64,000 nucleotides of DNA. Origin: Amphibalanus amphitrite (Eukaryota > Arthropoda > Thecostraca > Balanomorpha > Balanidae). How positions within the stretch are numbered: the first letter of the stretch is position 1; each line of letters starts with the position of its first letter. The notes under the pieces are model-generated. The model was not told the origin of the DNA and did no database searches. It saw only the letters and a program-made list of their open reading frames with translations. The DNA lies in assembly GCF_019059575.1 (NCBI RefSeq), contig NW_024881591.1, positions 496,001 through 560,000 on the forward strand, read 5' to 3'. This document shows positions 57,424 to 64,000 of this stretch, one piece after another. A program made the position numbers and the translations under genes.

Positions 57424-60400
57424 TAACTGAGTCCGCCTTGCGTGCGGCCGGCGGGCACCCAGCTCCGCCGGCCGACCGAGCTTTATTACCGAGGACGCGC
57501 AAGGCTGGCGATAAAACACACTGTGCCGCCTGCTCCGAGCGGCACACACCCAAATCCGGCGGACAGCGCCTGATTAACGACCGTGTCGGACGCTCATTAA
57601 ACCAACAGGTGGTCGATGGCTTTGCATTTTATTGAAAGAAATCATTCGGCAAGGCCTTCTGTGAAGCGCAGATGAAGAAAAACACTGACGATGCTTATGC
57701 TGATTGGTTGCGCAATGCGCAAGATAAGTTGGACAAAGATGTTGCTCGTGACAGTCAACCCTTCTGCGGTGGTTTTATAGATGACGCACGACGATCGACC
57801 GGTTATCAACGATTTTCACCCAAAGACCTGTCAAGGATACATATATTTGATTTCCATCTTTCTCTACTTCAAACTGCACTGTGCGCATGGCCGTAGGACG
57901 TGTGATTCAATCCCTCGACGGCGTTCCCCGTGTCCGAGCACAAAGCACCCCTGTAGGCTGCTCAGTCGGACTCGGGACTGTCCTCTGCAGACCAGGGTGT
58001 CGCCGTCCTCGTAAACGTCCTCAGTCCGGACTTGACCGGATCCCGGATGTGGCCAGTCTGAGCTAAAAAAGATGACCTGTACTCTCGACTCTTATCTACC
58101 CGTATCATGTTTGGTCCGAGGCTGAAATTTCCGCTGACAGACTATTGCAGCAACGGGATGTCGTCATGTGGTTGCCACTGGGGCCGGCAATCATGGCATA
58201 TCCCTCCCGTCCCCTGCAGCTCGCCGCCCGGCGTCCACCGTCCACGCACCAACCGTCCACCGTACTCGCTCATCCCCAACTTCCCTCTCCCCTGCTAACC
58301 CCGTCCCGTCGCGGCTGGGGTTCTGGGGACCGAGCAGCACCCATCCACGAGCGCCGTCCTCCCGTGAAATGGGCCACCGCGCACGGCCGGAGCACGGCCA
58401 CTGTTCGAGCCCACACATGTGTGAAAGGAACCTGTTCCCGATAAAAACGGACATCCGCGCACAATGCGCCGGCCGCCGCTGAAAAGGCCATCGCAAACGA
58501 CAGCCGCCCCAAAAGGTAGCGCGATAGACACGGCCAGGGAATGTGGAGAATTCCGGAGATGAGGGGACGATCGGGTGGACCGCGGCCGTTGACCCAGGGC
58601 GCGTGTGAAACACGCCCCAAGCTCAGCTATGATGGTGTAAAATATCTAATGGAATTGATGATGGCACATGTTTGAGAAGGCACTTTATTATTGGTTATTG
58701 GCAATAGTTTTCCTTGTCCACGGCTGATTTTTTTTTTCATTTCTACCAACTCTATTCTTGCAAACGCCCAACTCTTGCGGAGTTATGTGAGGATACGTGA
58801 GCATTTCCGAACAGTGGATTATTTGACTTCAAAATAAATCATTACGCACTGGTTAAGCGACGGCTGCAGAAGCAGATGAAAAATATCCAAGAAGCTCTTA
58901 ACCAATTGGTACCACGTATGGCTCGGAGTCGGGGCCAGGTGCGGTGTGTCCGGGGACCGAGGAATGTGGGTCGGCAGGCCCCTCTGCCGGCCGGACGGTC
59001 CGACCGTTCCCGACTGTTTGTCGGACGGTCCGTCAGAGCCCGCTCTGTTTGTCAGACCGTCTGTCACTGTGACGTCAGATGGCTGGTCCGGGTGTCGGTC
59101 GACAGAGACGGAGTGGCGCCGCCGACACTCCGGACCTGGAGACCGACTCGGAACGGCACGTCGCATGACTTCGAAACGGCGCGTCCTCCGAGACGGCATG
59201 CCGAACCACGAGACAGCGCGGCTCTCGTCGGCTCTCAGACGGCCAGAGGTGACACAGAACACGTCCCAGACGTCATGCAGAGGAAGCCAGAAGTGCGATT
59301 CAGCTTCCATGAGAAACGTCAGCAGCTGGCTGGGCGTGTGACGAAGCCACAGCGGCCGAGATAAATGTGACGAGGAAACGGCATCTTTGTCACACTCCAG
59401 ACAGAAGGAAGGGGACATTCCAGGCTGTCAGTGCCCTCAGGAAATAATTCTGCAGACGTCTTTGCCTGGATGGGCAGCCCAAAGAAGCTATTTTTAGATG
59501 ACAGTACGTTCCTTCAGAGGCCAAATCCGCATCCCAAAGTATAGTCACATTGCTGAGATGTTGACGCTTTTGGCTGCCTGGGAACACCAGGACCAGGGTC
59601 ATGCAATATTGATGCGTGATGCGCATATGCAAATATTTTGGCCAGTCCGGCTACCTGGTTGCTATTACAGGTGTTAAAGGTAGTCCTGATGACACTTACA
59701 TAACAGCTGCTGGGCCATCCAGGTCCTGTGGGTTTCCTTGACGTGGGTGGCTGCTGGGATTTCTGGTCCTCCCGCCGTCTAAGGGCCGCGTCTCAGCCGG
59801 ACCTGTCACGGACGCGTCGGCACGTACCCGGGACGCGCACGACCCCGGACCTGCGGGTACGCCGGGACGCGCACCGCCCCGGAGCTCTGGAGCCGTCGTT
59901 CCGGCTCCTCAGCCGCCGTTCCGGCCTCCGTGAGAGCGGTCTTATCTGCTGGCAGAGATAAGCGGCCAGCATCTGATGGCGTCACCGGTCTGGCCAGCGT
60001 CTAATCGGCTCAGACGCCGACGTGGTCGTGGCACGGCTGATCCTTCACAGCGTCCGCGTCAGGTGATCCGGACCGGGTCTTCGTGAGCGGCCCACAGAGC
60101 CGGACAGCACGGGTCACCGGGCCGGACAGCGCGGGTCACCAGCCGGACAGCGCGGGTCACGGGGACGGACAGCGCGGCTGACGGGACAGCTCCGTACTCA
60201 GTACTCACGCCTCACGGTGAGGTGGGTGGACGGCTGGCTGCTGTGGAACTCGGTTTATCCCCACGGCCACACTTCTCGTTATCCGTGGGTATCGAAATAT
60301 TCGGATCGTTCAAATAGACAGGTTTGATGCAGTTTGTATGTCGTCTGACGAATCAAAATGCGAACTTTGAAAACACGCTGTTGCACAAAGGAAGGCTACG

Positions 60401-63400
60401 CAAATGTTGGCTCGTTTGCTGTTTGTGGATAAAAATGTGTGTGTTGAATAGTGAACACCTGAAATAACTCGGCAGCCGAGGTCTCTTGTCAAATTTAATC
60501 AGCTCTTCGCCGAGTATCAACCTCACATCTCCTTTAGGCGCCGCTGGGACGAGAAGTGCTCCACCTTTCAATAAATCAGAGCTAGGGTCGGTCATCACCC
60601 GCAGGTCAGAACTTTGCAGGCCGTTCAGCATGCCGTGGTTCAGGACCTGAGGAGGCTCCTCTCGCCGGGTGTGCCTGCGTTCCCACCGGTCAGTTCCGCC
60701 GTGCCCAGCTCCCTCACAGACGGGTCGTGACCGGGTCGTGACCTGCCCCAGGGATCAGTCGGCGCCGCCGATCCCCTAATGAGCCCCGGATGGGGGTGGC
60801 AGCGCTTTCAGATGCCGCCAATTAGTCTCAGTGGAGAGTGAGGAGGGACAGAGGGAGGAGGGGACGGTAGCGGAGGCCATACACGGACAAATCAGGTGTC
60901 CCCAGCCCGCGCCGCCGCCGCCGCCAAACGCCTCCCGACGCGACCTTGTCGCCCCGAGTGACGTTTGGAATCTGGGGCTTAGCCCCGCACATGTGTCCAT
61001 GTGAACCGTTGGCCGTCCGAATCCCAAGACAAACACGTCCTCGAGTTGTCGGCGGCGGCCCTGTGTCGGACCGGCTCGGCCCGCTGACGGACGAACATTA
61101 CCGGTGACACGAACAGCGGCGCGGACTGTTTGAGGCCGGCTCACATGATCCCCGGACAGGCTTCCGCCGCAGCTGCGCCGATCCCCCCAGACGAGGACAT
61201 TTTTTCTTCTTTCGGCGAGCGAGCGCGTGGCCTTGCCGTTATACTCCGGTGAGTCGCGCGCCACGTGTGAGAGGTGGCTCGGACCGGAAGGGCGGCCTCC
61301 GAGGCGGGCCGACGGCTCGGAAACTCCGCTCTAGATCGCCACTTACTGGGACTTTGGCGGCTGAGCCCGGTACTGGTTGGAGCCGCTCGTGCAGGAGTGG
61401 CCCGGCGGGTCGCCGTGCAGACCGGAACATCCGCTGTTCCGGCGCGCTCTAACCGGTTGGCGGTGCGGGATGCGCCGTCTCGGCGGCCAGTCGTGACCGG
61501 ATGAGCCTCACAGATCCGTCGGATGGCACGGAGCGGACGGGCCGGTCGGCGCGGGGCTATCGGCGCCCGCATCGCCGCCGCGACGGCCCGTAAATAAACC
61601 GGACACGGGCAGCGTTTGCGCACCGCCCGAGTGTTTTCAGCAGATAGACATCTGGTGACGCAAATGTCATGGGAATAAGGTGAGTCACCGAAGCTTGGTT
61701 AAGGATTTAGGGGGGTTACGTAAGAGGGTGAAGTCAGGTACTGGTCGGAGCAGCTGCAACAGCTGCAGTCATTGCACCTGTTCGGTAACGATCGGAAACG
61801 AGTAGGCGACAAACAGCATAGGACACATCGGTCGAGTCAGGAAGGTGGTCTCGGGAGCTATACGCTGAACGGAATACGGAGCTATACGGAACTATACGGA
61901 TTTTTTCCACGGTCCAGAGCCAATGTCAGATTGAGACACTACAAGTAGATTAGGGTGTTTGATCAACCATTACAATTAAGTTACGCATTTATGGTCATCG
62001 CGAATTGTGGCTTAGATAAAACGTTATAATCAGCAAAAAAAAAGTCAGCAAATGCCCGTAACATAGAGGCAAGCTTTTGGTTGCTGTAGGTATCACGTCT
62101 CTCAGACTGATTTATACCCGGCGAAATAATAGCTTTCTTCGTCCGCTGTCCTTATCTATGATATATTTCCTTCTTGTCCAACACATAGGTACTAATTATA
62201 ATATTACACTATCCAGCTGCAACGATCAATCACAAAGCGTCCACGTAGCAAACTATAGGTAAGCTACATAAACAGCGAACGCACAAAAATCAGAAGGCCT
62301 GTGTTTGCTACTGGTAGGTAGCTCAAACACAAGAGCAAACCGCTGATCCATCACCGGTTAGGGGCGTCGTTTTAGCAGCGCGGCTCGTCATTACTGGCGG
62401 CGTCGCCACTTATCGGCGCATCAGTGGCATCGGCCCGCCGCGCCGGGCAGCTCCGAGGTCCATAAACCAGGTTCAAATACTCACCGGGCGATCGGCGGCG
62501 CGCCCGCGGCGGCCGCCCGAGATGGCCGAGCGCGGCGCGGCGCGGCGCCCGCGGCGCAGCTGATCCCATCTGCGCCATAAACCATCGGACGGCGGACGCG
62601 GCGCGGCGCAGACGAGCGCGCCGCGCCCGCGGCACTGCCGACCGGAAACCACAAACAAGGGCCGGCCACGCGCCGTTCTAAACACTCATCATCAGCGGCC
62701 CCGGGGAGCAGGGAGGTGGAGGCTGCATACCTACAGGTCACCTAATCGGAGCTCTGACAGGCACGCTGCATAAAGGAACATCCGGACCAGCCCTCGAGGG
62801 TTGACTTTGAGACGCACTGAGACGGGTTACAACAGGCCGGGACAGGCCGGGCCGTGCCCCTGCGTGACCCGCGGGCCGGCTCGGCAGTGCCGGGGTGGGT
62901 GCGGCTGTGCGTCCCACTTGGTCCCACCTGGTCACAGGACACCTGCGGGTGAGTCGCCCTCAGGAGCGGACGTTCCTGGGCTCGAACAGACGTCACTGCC
63001 GCCGCCGCCGCCGGGTGACGGTGACGACACCGGGGAGCGGACCCTTCACTGGGTGCCGCTCGGCCGACACCGGCACTTCCTGGGCCAGTGGCGGCGGCGG
63101 GAGCTGGGGCCGAACCGAGCGGGAACTCAATGGGGGGGGGGGGGACAATGATAACGGCCGAGTGAGCGAAGGACCCACGTTCTACAGTCTGTAGTCCTGA
63201 CAGACCCCTATGCAGTTGACTCTCGAGTCTCATCCACTCGCCAGGTGGATGTCATAATCCCCCAGAATCAGAATCCACCTGTCAGAATGCGTTCATACAG
63301 CGGAATGATTGACATTAGAGCCTCAATGAATTGATGTATGCAGTCAGCAGTGCATGCATTTCCGGCCCATGTGAATGGCTTCTCTCGAAAGCACAACCGA

Positions 63401-64000
63401 TGCCTCCTCCCCTTCCTCTGGATCCGCCATTGCTGGTGAGTCAGCGCAGTCCCTGGCTGACCCAGTGCCGTGACCGCAGATGACCTCGGGCGTCCCACCT
63501 CATCAGCTGGCGACAGTTACCGACGCGGGTGGCGCGTGGTTCCCTAGAACCGATTACGGCCAACAGCGCTGACTGCAGGAGGGGGGGGGGGGCATCGTAC
63601 GACGCTGTTCACCGGCCATACCAGGGGCTTCCGGAGACAGGCACCGGACAGGGCGCGGGGGGAGAGAGTGCTGGGAGGGAGTGAGGGAGCCGCGGGCACC
63701 GGGTGAATCGACGACTCGTCCATCGAGTGTGGGTGGTGCAGGTGCGCATGAATTAATGAAATGGGGGGGGGGGGGCTCGAGGCCCCTGGGTTTATGTGGC
63801 GAACGTTCCTACTAAAGAGCAAGGTTGATCAAACATTTTTTTATAACTTTTTGTGTGTCTAACGAGTTGCAACTAAGAAATATATGCAGTAGGTATGCAG
63901 CGTTGCAAATTCCTTGATGTTAAAATTTCTAGTCTCTAGACAGAATTCTATTCACACGTTTGATCGAGCTAGACAATCAACCGATTTTGAAGTTGTCTAA
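57424..64000. other. GC-rich intergenic DNA to the window edge
   Basis: No gene is supported. Structures seen: the array at 60098-60190; repeated GCTATACGG around 61857-61900; G-runs near 63131, 63580 and 63762; a lone hAT-type terminus (CTGGATCCGCCATTG, 63418-63432) without a partner. Confidence 0.4.
60098..60190. repeat. Tandem ~20-bp repeat GCCGGACAGCGCGGGTCAC
   Basis: Four to five near-identical units separated by one or two variable bases. Confidence 0.85.

Overview
The window is animal genomic DNA: genes are split by GT-AG introns, intergenic DNA is long, and transposons are numerous. The HES/hairy-type gene, the Tc1/mariner, hAT and Ty3 elements and the GC-rich, TGACGTCA-rich background suggest an arthropod. 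A GC-rich crustacean such as a barnacle is my best guess, but I cannot prove it from sequence alone.

Region 1 (1-9.6 kb): the C-terminal end of an unrecognised coding frame, a 503-bp perfectly symmetric foldback element, then a three-exon gene (coding exons 2369-3271, 4301-4501, 5118-5324) for a 436-residue RGG/GAPMRGRG-repeat protein. Its middle exon resembles the linker between endonuclease and reverse transcriptase in LINE polyproteins. Its first intron carries a repeat element. Non-coding GC-rich DNA follows.

Region 2 (9.6-33.5 kb): a nest of transposons. A complete 1184-bp piggyBac-like non-autonomous element (TTAA duplication) is at 9613-10796. A second copy starts at 14155 and ends at 33460, with CTAG on both outer sides, split by two later insertions. 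The first is a 16.4-kb unit with inverted ends (15142-31516). It contains a decayed 7.3-kb hAT element with expanded GGGCGCC minisatellites and a hAT transposase remnant, a hAT MITE, a Tc1-like element, an apparently intact Ty3/gypsy retrotransposon (23815-28355) and a frameshifted intronless copy of the RNA helicase gene DDX51. The second is a 1.8-kb hAT-type unit (31660-33441) with a 21-bp minisatellite.

Region 3 (33.5-46 kb): mostly non-coding, with three further DNA transposons (38699-39703, 41624-42172, 42830-44185) whose target duplications can be read exactly.

Region 4 (46.4-48 kb): a compact two-exon HES/hairy bHLH-Orange repressor gene ending in WRPW, with a TATA box and two TGACGTCA sites just upstream.

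Region 5 (48-64 kb): no gene that I can support; one mariner element (56464-57423) with a damaged transposase, some short tandem repeats and long G/C runs.

Only two genes (the RGG-repeat gene and the HES gene) look like functional host genes. The Ty3 element is the only mobile element that looks potentially active.
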